A stretch of 64,000 nt of DNA from contig NZ_SHLD01000001.1 of NCBI RefSeq assembly GCF_004217615.1, forward strand, positions 5,952,001 to 6,016,000. Direction: 5' to 3'. This document shows positions 1 to 10,437 of this stretch, piece after piece. Every line of letters starts with the position of its first letter. Positions within the stretch are counted from its first letter, which is position 1. The stretch is from Micromonospora kangleipakensis (GTDB taxonomy: Bacteria > Actinomycetota > Actinomycetes > Mycobacteriales > Micromonosporaceae). The notes under the pieces were generated by a model. That model saw nothing but the letters and a program-made list of their open reading frames with translations. It had not been told where the DNA came from and did no database searches. Both the position numbers and the translations under genes were made by a program.

Positions 1-311
1 TGCTCGGCGCGGGCGAGCTGCGCGGGGCCGAGATGTCGGGGGAAGCGCCGGCCCAGCCGGGCCAGCAGCGGACGACCGCCCCGGCGGCCCACCGCGTACC
101 CGACTGAGTCGCCGATGATGGCGCCGGCCGCCGCGGCGGTAGCCACCCACTCCGGCTCGACCACGCCGGCCGCGGCGAGCAGAGCGGAGCTGACCAGGAC
201 GATCTCGCCGGGCAGCGGCACGCCCATGCTCTCGACGCCGATCACCGCGGCGACGATCAGGTAGACCACGCCCGGCGGCAGCGCGGTGAGCCAGTGCTGT
301 ACGTCTACCAC
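1..311 (-). CDS. DedA family membrane protein, 3' part outside window
   Basis: The reading frame starts at GTG 311 behind an AAGGGG ribosome site and runs off the left edge, so only about 103 N-terminal residues are visible. They begin with a short amphipathic stretch and a hydrophobic segment (VVYLIVAAVIGVESMGVPLPGE). The ESxGVPLPGE motif and the following GDSVGYAVGRRGGRPLL are typical of the DedA/SNARE-associated inner-membrane family. These proteins are thought to act in lipid transport and membrane homeostasis; the substrate here is unknown. The family assignment rests on motifs I can read; the truncation is a window effect. Confidence 0.75.
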   Translation of the reverse strand, partial: MVDVQHWLTALPPGVVYLIVAAVIGVESMGVPLPGEIVLVSSALLAAAGVVEPEWVATAAAAGAIIGDSVGYAVGRRGGRPLLARLGRRFPRHLGPAQLARAE

Positions 312-427
312 CGCCACCCCTTCCGGTCCGGCCTCGAACCCTACCTCCGGTCCGGCGGGCCGGCCGTCCGCTCACCCCCGGCACCACCCGGCCGGGTGCC
401 AGCCGACGGCCCGGCCGGGGCGGTTGG

Positions 428-622
428 TCAGGAGATCGGGGCGAGGAGTTCGAGCCGGTTGCCGTGCGGGTCGTGGGTGTGGAAGCGGCGCATGCCGAAG
501 CCACCGCGGGCGGCGAGGGCCGGCGGCTTGGGCTTCTCGGTCATGCCGAGCAGGCCGGCGTAGAACGCCCGGGACGCGGCCTCGGAGCCGGGTGGGCAGG
601 CGAGCAGGACGTGATGGATCAT
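428..622 (-). pseudogene. VOC-family (glyoxalase-like) gene with internal deletion
   Basis: A 64-residue frame starts at ATG 622 behind GGGAGGT. It begins MIHHVLLACPPGSEAASRAFYAGLLGM, the usual first beta-alpha unit of a small vicinal-oxygen-chelate protein. It ends RRFHTHDPHGNRLELLAPI, the usual last strand with its metal-binding HDPxGNxLE motif. Normal members are about 115-130 residues. Here the text jumps from ALAARGG directly to FGMRRFH, so the central 55-60 residues are missing without loss of frame. Half of the paired beta-alpha-beta folds should therefore be absent and the product is probably inactive. It could instead be a real minimal protein; I judge decay more likely. Confidence 0.7.
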
Positions 623-657
623 GGTGGCACCTCCCTGTCCCGAACCCTGGCATGAGG

Positions 658-686
658 TTGCATCAATAGCAAGACGGACGTACGGT
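658..686 (+). promoter_or_regulatory. Candidate acnA promoter
   Basis: TTGCAT (658-663) and TACGGT (681-686) are separated by 17 bases. The second box fits the actinobacterial TAnnnT -10 form; the -35 match is weak beyond TTG. The predicted transcript would have a leader of roughly 105 bases before the acnA GTG. The -10 box lies inside the operator-like sequence at 670-690. Confidence 0.35.
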
Positions 687-690
687 TTTG
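670..690. promoter_or_regulatory. Candidate AcnR operator at acnA
   Basis: This sequence matches the one at 16060-16080 in 17 of 21 positions, sharing CAAG, CG and an unbroken ACGTACGGTTT. The 16 kb copy contains a perfect palindrome CCGTACGTACGG; this copy is a two-mismatch version of it. It overlaps the proposed acnA -10 box, a placement expected for repression. Binding is inferred, not shown. Confidence 0.5.
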
Positions 691-797
691 TTGAAAGCGA
701 GAATCGGCGGTAAGTGTCACCTAACTGGGGCGTCACCCCGGTCGGTGCGACAGACTGCTCAGGACTATTCACGGTCGCTGGTGTGAAGGAGTACGAC

Positions 798-3668
<2,871 letters not shown>

Positions 3669-3680
3669 CGTACCAGCGAA

Positions 3681-3716
3681 AAGGGCCCCTTCCCGCGATC
3701 GCGGGGAGGGGCCCTT
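3681..3716. terminator. Bidirectional terminator
   Basis: An 18-base arm starting AAGGGCCCC is followed at once by its complement with one mismatch, giving a 36-base hairpin. It lies between the stop codons of acnA (plus) and the conservon GTPase (minus), so it can serve both transcripts. Confidence 0.85.
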
Positions 3717-3730
3717 CGACGTCCGGGAGG

Positions 3731-4339
3731 TCAGTCGCCGGCGGCCCGGCGGCGGGCCTCGCGGGTCTTCATGGCGTGCTCCAGCAGCGTGATGAGCACC
3801 TCCTTGCTCGACTCCCGCTGCCGGGCGTCGCAGAGCACCACCGGCACCCCGGGGTCGAGGTTGAGCGCCACCTGCACCTCGTCCAGCCGGTACCCCTTGG
3901 CGCCCTCGAAGCAGTTCACCGCCACCACGAACGGCGTCCCCCGCCCCTCGAAGTAGTCGATCGAGGGGAAGCAGTCGGCCAGCCGCCGGGTGTCGGCGAG
4001 CACCACCGCGCCGATGGCGCCCAGCGCCAGCTCATCCCAGACGAACCAGAACCGGTCCTGTCCCGGGGTGCCGAAGACGTAGAGCACCAGGTCGTCGCTG
4101 ATCGTGATCCGACCGAAGTCCATCGCGACGGTGGTGGTGCCCTTCTGCTCCACGCCGGAGAGGTCGTCGATCCCCACCCCGGTCTCGGTCAGCACCTCCT
4201 CCGTCCGCAGCGGTCGGGTCTCGCTGACCGCGCCGACCATGGTGGTCTTGCCCACCCCGAAACCACCGGCGATCAGGATCTTGATCGCGGTGGGCAGCGG
4301 CGCCGCTCCCGCCGGCCGCTCAGAGGGCCCGAAGTCCAT
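3731..4339 (-). CDS. cvnD: Conservon GTP-binding protein (CvnD type)
   Basis: This is a small Ras-like/MglA-like GTPase, the fourth member of a conservon. A conservon is the four-gene set of sensor kinase, roadblock protein, DUF742 protein and GTPase found repeatedly in actinomycetes and thought to act as a membrane-associated G-protein-like complex. The product has 202 residues. The P-loop GGFGVGKTT lies near residues 25-33; the G3 region is VFGTPGQDRF, and VAVNCFEG stands in for the usual NKxD. The ATG at 4339 overlaps the end of the upstream gene by 20 bases, so translation is probably coupled. Confidence 0.92.
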   Translation of the reverse strand: MDFGPSERPAGAAPLPTAIKILIAGGFGVGKTTMVGAVSETRPLRTEEVLTETGVGIDDLSGVEQKGTTTVAMDFGRITISDDLVLYVFGTPGQDRFWFVWDELALGAIGAVVLADTRRLADCFPSIDYFEGRGTPFVVAVNCFEGAKGYRLDEVQVALNLDPGVPVVLCDARQRESSKEVLITLLEHAMKTREARRRAAGD

Positions 4340-4709
4340 TGATAACCGCCTCGAAAACGCTGTCGTCGGGAAGGCCGGCGGTGGTGGCGCGCGGCTCACG
4401 GACCTGCACCAGGCTGCGGGCCACCAGGTCACCGAGGAGGACCCGGACGGTGCCCACCGGCAGGTCGAGGTGGGCGGCGACCTCCGCCACGGACTGCATC
4501 CGCTGGCAGAGGCCGACGATGGCCACGTGCTCGGGGCCCAGCCCCGACTCCGCGCCCACGTCGGCCCGGGTCGCCGTCACCAGGGAGATCAGGTCGAACG
4601 TGCCGGTGACCGGACGAGCCCGGCCCCGCGTGACCGCGTACGGGCGCACCACCGGGCCCGCGTGGTCGTCCACCCACTCGTGCTCCGCGGAGTCCCCCTG
4701 CACGGTCAT
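4320..4709 (-). CDS. cvnC: DUF742 protein (CvnC type)
   Basis: This 129-residue protein belongs to the DUF742 family. It has the central PYAVTRGR motif, a helical part (TFDLISLVTA) and a winged-helix-like region (SVAEVAAHLDLPVGTVRVLLGDL) that usually follows. In conservons it forms part of the kinase-linked complex; no enzymatic role is known. Its ATG (4709) overlaps the stop of the roadblock gene as ATGA, and its own end overlaps the GTPase start, so the three small genes form one coupled unit. Confidence 0.92.
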   Translation of the reverse strand: MTVQGDSAEHEWVDDHAGPVVRPYAVTRGRARPVTGTFDLISLVTATRADVGAESGLGPEHVAIVGLCQRMQSVAEVAAHLDLPVGTVRVLLGDLVARSLVQVREPRATTAGLPDDSVFEAVINGLRAL

Positions 4710-5137
4710 CGCGTCGGGGTCTCGCCGCTCGGCTGCTCGGGTGTCCGCGTCGGCGAGGCGACGAACCTCCCGACCCGGGTGACCAGCATCGCCATCTCGT
4801 ACGCGATCAGGCCCACGTCGGCGTCCTCGGAGGCCAGCACCGCCAGGCAGGCGTTGCGACCGGCCGCCGTGACGAACAGGAACGACGACTGCATCTCGAT
4901 GATGGTCTGCTGCACCTGACCACCGCCGAACCGCTTGCCCGCGCCCCGGGCCAGGCTCTGGATGCCGGCCGCCATCGCCGCCAGGTGCTCACCGTCGTCC
5001 CGACTCAGCCCCTGTGAGGAGGCCATCAGCAGGCCGTCGGTGGAGAGCGCCACGGCGTGTTCCGCCTGCTTCACCCGGCCGACCAGATCATCCAGCAGCC
5101 ACGTCAGGTCCGCGCTCGAAGCCGTCTTCTGCGCCAC
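4706..5137 (-). CDS. cvnB: Roadblock/LC7 protein (CvnB type)
   Basis: This 143-residue roadblock/LC7-domain protein is the expected regulator or scaffold of the conservon GTPase. The start GTG 5137 (VAQKTASSADLTWLLDDL) has AGAGGAC upstream and fits the usual N terminus of this family. The core VKQAEHAVALSTDGLLMASSQGL and the later LFVTAAGRNACLAVLA match the alternating strands of the fold. The gene starts 86 bases after the kinase stop and overlaps DUF742 by four bases. Confidence 0.92.
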   Translation of the reverse strand: MAQKTASSADLTWLLDDLVGRVKQAEHAVALSTDGLLMASSQGLSRDDGEHLAAMAAGIQSLARGAGKRFGGGQVQQTIIEMQSSFLFVTAAGRNACLAVLASEDADVGLIAYEMAMLVTRVGRFVASPTRTPEQPSGETPTR

Positions 5138-5223
5138 TCGTCGTCCTCTTCTCCCCCGGCTGGTTTCGCCGTGCTCGCTCCGTCGTACCGGCCGCATCGG
5201 GTGCCGCCGGACCGACGTCGTCC

Positions 5224-7764
5224 TCAGGTCGCCTGCTCGTCCCCGGTGTTCGGCCCGCTCTCGGGCCCGCGCGTCACCCCGCCGAGCAGCCGTGCCGCGT
5301 CGGTCCGGCCGCGTCGGGTGCCGCTCTGGTAGGAGCTCATCATCCGGCGCACCTGCTCCGGCGGCCGTACCGCGTCGTCGTCCTCGTCAGCGTCCGAAGG
5401 GGACGGTTCGTCACGCAGCTCCGGCACGATGCTCGCCTGCCGTACCCGCACCGGCAGCCCGGAGTCGGTCCGGGCGGGTTCCGCCGGGCCGGCGGCCCCG
5501 TCCGGCGCGGCGTCGGCCGCCGGGGCGACGGCACCGTCCCCGGTGGACCGTCCGACCGTCACCGGCAGGCCGGCCGGGAAGGTCGGATCGTCCAGCCCCG
5601 GCTGCCCGGTCCGCCGCCGGGTCGGCAGCCCCGTCTCCGTAACCGGCGGCTCGTCCGGCGCGGCCACCGCTTCGCGGTCGGGTACCGGGTCCGTGCCGGC
5701 CGGCACGTCGTCCGCGGCGTCCTCCCGGTGCCCGGCGTCCGGCGTGGTCGGCCGGGTCGGCTCGGCCAGCGCCACCGGGGTGGTGGGCTGCTCGCCGGCC
5801 GGCTCGGACCGTCCGCTCCCGGCGCCCGCCATGAGTGGCCGACCGGTCCCCGTGCCGGCCCGGAACCCGCCGGAGGTGGTCGGATCGGGGCCGTCGTCGG
5901 TGACCAGGTCGAGCGGGATGAGCACCACCGCCGTCGTCCCGCCGTACGCGGACTCCTTGAGCTGCACCCGCACGCCGTGCCGGCCGGTGAGCCGGCTGAC
6001 CACGTAGAGGCCGAGCCGGGCGGCGTTGGCCAGGTTCAGTTCGGACCGGTCGACGATCCGGTGGTTGGCGGCGGCGAGGTCCTCCTCGTTCATGCCGAGG
6101 CCCCGGTCCTCGATCTCGATGGCGAACCCGTTGGCCACCACCTGGCCGCGCACCTCGACGGTGGTGTGCGGGGGCGAGAACGACAGTCCGTTCTCGATCA
6201 GCTCGGCCAGCAGGTGGATGACGTCACCGACGGCCCGGCCGGCGAGCGACACCGGGCCCAGCGGCAGCACGTTCACCCGGGTGTAGTCCTCGACCTCGGC
6301 CACCGCGCCGCGGACCACGTCGACCATCGGCACGTTGCGGCGCCAGGCCCGGCCCGGGGTGGAGCCGGAGAGGACGATCAGGTTCTCGGCGTTGCGCCGC
6401 ATCCGGGTGGCCAGGTGGTCCACCCGGAACAGGTCCTCCAGCTCCTCGGCGTCGTGCTCGCGGCGTTCCATCGCGTCGAGCAGGGTGAGCTGGCGGTGCA
6501 CCAGGGCCTGGGTGCGCCGGGCCAGGCTGAGGAACACCTCGCGGACGCTGCGGCGCAGCTCGGCCTGCTCGACGGCGGTCCGGATCGCGGTCTCCTGCAC
6601 GACGTTGAAGGCCTTGCCCACCTGACCGATCTCGTCGTCGCCGAACTGCAACGGGGGCGCCTCCCGATCGACGTCGACCTCCTCGCCCCGGCCGAGCCGC
6701 TCCACCACGCCGGGCAACCGCTCGTTCGCCAGCCGGAACGCGGCCTCACGCAGCCGTTCGAGCTGCTGGACCAACGCGCGGGCGGTGGTGATCGACACCA
6801 CGATGGACGCGATGACGGCGAGCAGGCCGAGGCCGGCCGCCAGCACCATCCGGACGATGACGCCGACCGCGACCGGCGTTGCCCGCTGCACCACGTCGTC
6901 GCCGCCGGCGAGCACCACCTGACCGATCTCGCTGAGCGCGGACCCGATCGTGCCCTCCCAGGCGGCGGCGGTCACCGGCACCCTGTTGTCGGCGCCCTGC
7001 ATGACCCGGCTCTCCAGGCCGGCCAGCCGGACGTACGTCGGACCGGCCAGCATCCGCTCGTAGCGGTCCTGATCGGCGGCCGGGAGCCGGACGATGGACT
7101 GGCCGGCGGTGAACCGTCGGGCACCCACCACCTGGGCGAACTGCGCCTGCTCGGCGGGGGTGATCCGGCCGGCCGCCAGCACGCCGGCGAGCAGCGCGTC
7201 CTCCTGGGACAGCAACTCACGGGCCCGGTTCAGGCCGATCAGCGCAGCAGTGTCCTCGGCCACCTGCTCGTCGTCGAGGTTGCCCAGCGCGTCGTAGACC
7301 CGGTAGATCCCCTCAATCAGCCCGGTGAAGGCGGCACCCGCGCCTGCCCGGTCGATGCTCTTGCTGTCGACGGCGGCCCGGGTCGCGGGGAGCTCACCCA
7401 GCCCGGTGATCAGCTCGTCGATCCGCTGGTTCAGCTTGTCCGCGCCGAAGAGACCGACCTGCCAGGTCCCCGTGGACTCCGCGAACTCCGTGGTCAACTG
7501 GTCGGTGCGCTGCCGTACCTGCGCCAGCTCGGACTGCCGTTCGTCGCCGGAGCGGCCGAGGTAGCTCAGCGACGTCCGGCGCTCCAGCTGAAGCTGGAGC
7601 AGCAGTGGCTCCGTGGGATCGAAGACCCTGCTGTCCAGCGCCTGCACGCCGAGCAGGTTGATCCCGTCCCGTACGGTCACCCACGCGGTGAAGGACCAGA
7701 GCGCGACCAGGGAAGCGAGCAGGGCGACAACCTTGGTACGCAGGTTCGAACTGCGGAAACGCAT
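5224..7764 (-). CDS. cvnA: Nitrate/nitrite-sensor-type histidine kinase (CvnA type)
   Basis: This 846-residue membrane kinase is the sensor of the conservon. Membrane segment 1 is near residues 11-30 (VVALLASLVALWSFTAWVTV). A large extracytoplasmic NIT-like domain with the LQLERRTSLSYL motif follows, then membrane segment 2 near 305-330 and a HAMP region ending DDEIGQVGKAFN. The ATPase domain has an N-box LAELIENGLSFSPP and a G1-like EDRGLGM. I see no canonical HExxxP phosphoacceptor motif; the helix reads FRVDHLATRMRRNAENLIVL, as in other CvnA-like kinases. About 230 C-terminal residues are Pro/Gly/Ala-rich and probably disordered. It lies 112 bases downstream of the terpene cyclase gene on the same strand. 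Confidence 0.93.
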   Translation of the reverse strand: MRFRSSNLRTKVVALLASLVALWSFTAWVTVRDGINLLGVQALDSRVFDPTEPLLLQLQLERRTSLSYLGRSGDERQSELAQVRQRTDQLTTEFAESTGTWQVGLFGADKLNQRIDELITGLGELPATRAAVDSKSIDRAGAGAAFTGLIEGIYRVYDALGNLDDEQVAEDTAALIGLNRARELLSQEDALLAGVLAAGRITPAEQAQFAQVVGARRFTAGQSIVRLPAADQDRYERMLAGPTYVRLAGLESRVMQGADNRVPVTAAAWEGTIGSALSEIGQVVLAGGDDVVQRATPVAVGVIVRMVLAAGLGLLAVIASIVVSITTARALVQQLERLREAAFRLANERLPGVVERLGRGEEVDVDREAPPLQFGDDEIGQVGKAFNVVQETAIRTAVEQAELRRSVREVFLSLARRTQALVHRQLTLLDAMERREHDAEELEDLFRVDHLATRMRRNAENLIVLSGSTPGRAWRRNVPMVDVVRGAVAEVEDYTRVNVLPLGPVSLAGRAVGDVIHLLAELIENGLSFSPPHTTVEVRGQVVANGFAIEIEDRGLGMNEEDLAAANHRIVDRSELNLANAARLGLYVVSRLTGRHGVRVQLKESAYGGTTAVVLIPLDLVTDDGPDPTTSGGFRAGTGTGRPLMAGAGSGRSEPAGEQPTTPVALAEPTRPTTPDAGHREDAADDVPAGTDPVPDREAVAAPDEPPVTETGLPTRRRTGQPGLDDPTFPAGLPVTVGRSTGDGAVAPAADAAPDGAAGPAEPARTDSGLPVRVRQASIVPELRDEPSPSDADEDDDAVRPPEQVRRMMSSYQSGTRRGRTDAARLLGGVTRGPESGPNTGDEQAT

Positions 7765-7876
7765 TACACCGTCCCTGGCGTGGCCCGTGCGGATCGAGAG
7801 TCGGCGTGCCGCGACCTACACGCATCGACCCCGGCGCACGCTAGCAGTGTCGCGGATGTCACTCAAGCGTTCCTGA

Positions 7877-9523
7877 TCATGACGATAGTGTCCGGCGGCC
7901 GGTCGGCGCCGGCCCGACCAGCTCAGGCCGGGCGGCGGCGAGATGCTGAGCGGCGACGACGGCCGAGCGGACGATGAGGACCGGAGCATAGAGGTCCTTG
8001 TCGTGCCACAGTGGTGGGTCGTCCTGCCGGCCGGCCGTCGCGGACAGGTAGGCCACGCCCCGCCGGGCCGACTCGGCCACCCCGGGCCGCACCGGCCGGC
8101 TGACGCCGAGCAGCACGTGCAGCGCGTACGCGGTCTCCTCCCGGCTGCCCGACCAGCGGCCCCACGACCCGTCGGCGCGTTGGGTGCCGACCACCCAGTC
8201 GACGGCCCGGTCCACCGCCTCCGCCGCGACCGCGGCTGGGGCGTACCGGTCCAGCGCCATGACCACGCACGAGGTGGCGTAGTACGGCGAGGCGTGCCAG
8301 CGGTCGCACCAGCGGCCGTCAGGGTGCTGCTGCTCCCGCAGCCAGCGGGCGAGGCGGAGCAGTCGACGGGCCTCCGGATCACCGTCGGCGGTGCTCCGGC
8401 CAGCGTGCCAGCCGAGCGCCTCGAGCACGTGCGCGTTGGTGGTGACCGACCGGCCATCCTCCCCCGGCCAGGTGCAGAAGTGACCGTCCTGCTCGTAGCG
8501 AATCAGGCTGGCCGGGTGCACCGGATGGCCGGCCCGGGCGAGGGCGTACAGCGTGACGGAGGTGGTGTCGGCGTCGGCCGGCAGCCCGGGTCCGGTCGGC
8601 GTGCCCTCCGGCCCGAGCGCCGCGGTCAGCTCGGCGACCAGGCTGGGCGCCGGACGGGCGCGCAGGCCCGCCCGGGCCAGGTTGGCCAGCACCCAGGACC
8701 GCTCGAAGACGGAGATCGGGGTGCAGCAGGGCACCGGCCCGTCGTGCCGCCGGACCGCGTCCTCCAGGTAGGCCAGGCTCGGTTCGGTCGTGCCGCCCGG
8801 CTCGCCGAGCCAGGCGGCCGTGGCCGCGGGCGACGCGCCGACCGCGCCCGCGACCGGTACGACGTCCGCGCGGCGCCGCGCGGCGGGCCCCAGCACCTCC
8901 AGGGCGTGCAGCAACTTCTGCGGCACGGGTCGACCGGTGGCGAGCAGTCCCCGCAGGGCGTCCAACCGCCGGCGGTCCATGCCGGCGGGCAGCGACAGGG
9001 GCGCCGTCGTGGGCAGCCACCGGGAGTCTGGCTGGTCGTCGAGGCTGTGCAGGTGCCCGTTCACCGCCTCGACGAGGGTCGGCACGATCAGGTCGGCGGC
9101 GGGGGTGTCCGGCACCGACATCCGCCGGGTGGTACCGAGCCAACCCGAGAGCGCGGCCACGCCACGCCCGGCGGCGGCGCGCAGCTCGTCCCGGGGCACC
9201 CCGGCCGGTCGGCCGGCGGCGAGGGTGCTCAGCAGGGCCTCGACCGCGCTCAGCGTGGGCACCAGTGCGTACCCCTCCGGCGCGCCCCAGCCGCCGTCGG
9301 TGCGCTGACAGTCGAGCAGGTAGCGCAGCCGCCGGTCGTGGCCGGGCAGCCGGGGCGCGAGGGTGACCAGCCGGCCGGTCTCGTACACCGAGGGGGTGAG
9401 CTGCCCGGCGGGCTGCCGGAGCAGGTCGGTGAGCACGCCGTCCGCCGCGCTGCGGTCCGGCGGGTCAGCAAGGGCGGGGCGGCTGTCGTCCTGGCGGGCG
9501 TCGACCCACGGCATGCTGGTCAC
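7877..9523 (-). CDS. Class II terpene cyclase with DxDTT motif
   Basis: This 548-residue protein resembles bacterial copalyl-diphosphate-synthase-like cyclases of beta-gamma architecture, which start cyclization of a prenyl diphosphate by protonation. QW-type motifs occur at DCQRTDGGWG (71-80), QQHPDGRW and QRADGSWGRW. The catalytic DxDD position reads D317-A-D319-T-T, so the last Asp is Thr while D319, the expected general acid, is kept. DxDTT variants are known in some drimane-type sesquiterpene cyclases, so the substrate could be farnesyl rather than geranylgeranyl diphosphate. The start ATG overlaps the end of the class I synthase gene by four bases. Confidence 0.88.
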   Translation of the reverse strand: MTSMPWVDARQDDSRPALADPPDRSAADGVLTDLLRQPAGQLTPSVYETGRLVTLAPRLPGHDRRLRYLLDCQRTDGGWGAPEGYALVPTLSAVEALLSTLAAGRPAGVPRDELRAAAGRGVAALSGWLGTTRRMSVPDTPAADLIVPTLVEAVNGHLHSLDDQPDSRWLPTTAPLSLPAGMDRRRLDALRGLLATGRPVPQKLLHALEVLGPAARRRADVVPVAGAVGASPAATAAWLGEPGGTTEPSLAYLEDAVRRHDGPVPCCTPISVFERSWVLANLARAGLRARPAPSLVAELTAALGPEGTPTGPGLPADADTTSVTLYALARAGHPVHPASLIRYEQDGHFCTWPGEDGRSVTTNAHVLEALGWHAGRSTADGDPEARRLLRLARWLREQQHPDGRWCDRWHASPYYATSCVVMALDRYAPAAVAAEAVDRAVDWVVGTQRADGSWGRWSGSREETAYALHVLLGVSRPVRPGVAESARRGVAYLSATAGRQDDPPLWHDKDLYAPVLIVRSAVVAAQHLAAARPELVGPAPTGRRTLSS

Positions 9524-10437
9524 AGTGCTCCCCAGAAGTCGGCGGAGCGGTAGAACCCGCTGCTGAAGCCGATCTGCCGGGCCAGGTAGCGGGCCTGCTC
9601 GGGGCAGCTCCGCTCCAGCGGTGCCAGCAGCTCCCCCGCCCGCGCGACCAGCTCGTCAATGCGGCGTTCCACCTGGCTCCGGTCGACCAGCAGCAGGGCG
9701 TTGAGGTCCCCCCATCGCAGGTCCCGCTCGTACGTGCCCAGATCGTTGACGAGGCGCAGGATGCGCTGGACCTCGGCGCTGGCCTCGATGAGCGGGTCGA
9801 GGTGAGCGAGGGTGTCCGGGTCGCCGGAGTAGATCCAATGGGCGACGTTGACCACGGTGCAGGCCAGGTTGTCGGCGTTGTCCAGGTAGTCGTCGAGGCT
9901 CGGCAGCGCGGCCGGGGCGCCGTCCACACCGGAGGCCTGCTTCCAGTCCCACTCCCGGGCCATGGCGTCGAGCACCTTGCGCAGCTCGGCCCGCCAGACG
10001 GGACGCAGATCGGGGAACGCCGCGACGGTGGCCAGCTCGTCGCGCAACTCCGCCAGGAGGCGGCCGAGCGGGTCGTCCGGGGCCGGTACGCCGCCGTCGG
10101 CCACCGCCAGGCAGCGGGCCGCGATCCGGTCGATCTCCGTACGGGAGGTGGCGACGTAGTCCACGAGCCAGTCCAGCGCGAAACACCAGAGCACGGCGCG
10201 GTTGGTGACCCGCAGCCGCGCGGCATCGCACCAGGGCGCGCCGAAGGCGATCGCCGCGGCGACGTTGCCGAACAGCGCCGCGTCGAACGGCCGGGCCGGG
10301 AAGAGTTCCGGGTACCCGGCCGCCAACTCGGCGAGGTCGCGTTGCCCCCGCGCCGCCAGGGCCCAGGTCCGGCCCTGCTCGGCCGCGACCCGCATCTGTT
10401 CCGAGACCACGTCGGTCAGCTGGGCGGACGGGATCAA
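9520..10437 (-). CDS. Class I terpene synthase
   Basis: This 305-residue alpha-domain synthase should ionize the diphosphate made by the class II partner. The metal motifs are D89-xxx-D93 in CFALDWLVDY, a variant of DDxxD, and NDLGTYERD (231-239), which fits the ND(L)x(S/T)xxxE/D motif with Asp last. The start proposed is TTG 10437, forming a TTGA overlap with the P450 stop; an internal GTG nine codons later is the alternative. No other bacterial-synthase landmark contradicts this. Its place between the P450 and the class II cyclase, with overlaps on both sides, makes a dedicated pathway very likely. Confidence 0.85.
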   Translation of the reverse strand: MIPSAQLTDVVSEQMRVAAEQGRTWALAARGQRDLAELAAGYPELFPARPFDAALFGNVAAAIAFGAPWCDAARLRVTNRAVLWCFALDWLVDYVATSRTEIDRIAARCLAVADGGVPAPDDPLGRLLAELRDELATVAAFPDLRPVWRAELRKVLDAMAREWDWKQASGVDGAPAALPSLDDYLDNADNLACTVVNVAHWIYSGDPDTLAHLDPLIEASAEVQRILRLVNDLGTYERDLRWGDLNALLLVDRSQVERRIDELVARAGELLAPLERSCPEQARYLARQIGFSSGFYRSADFWGAL

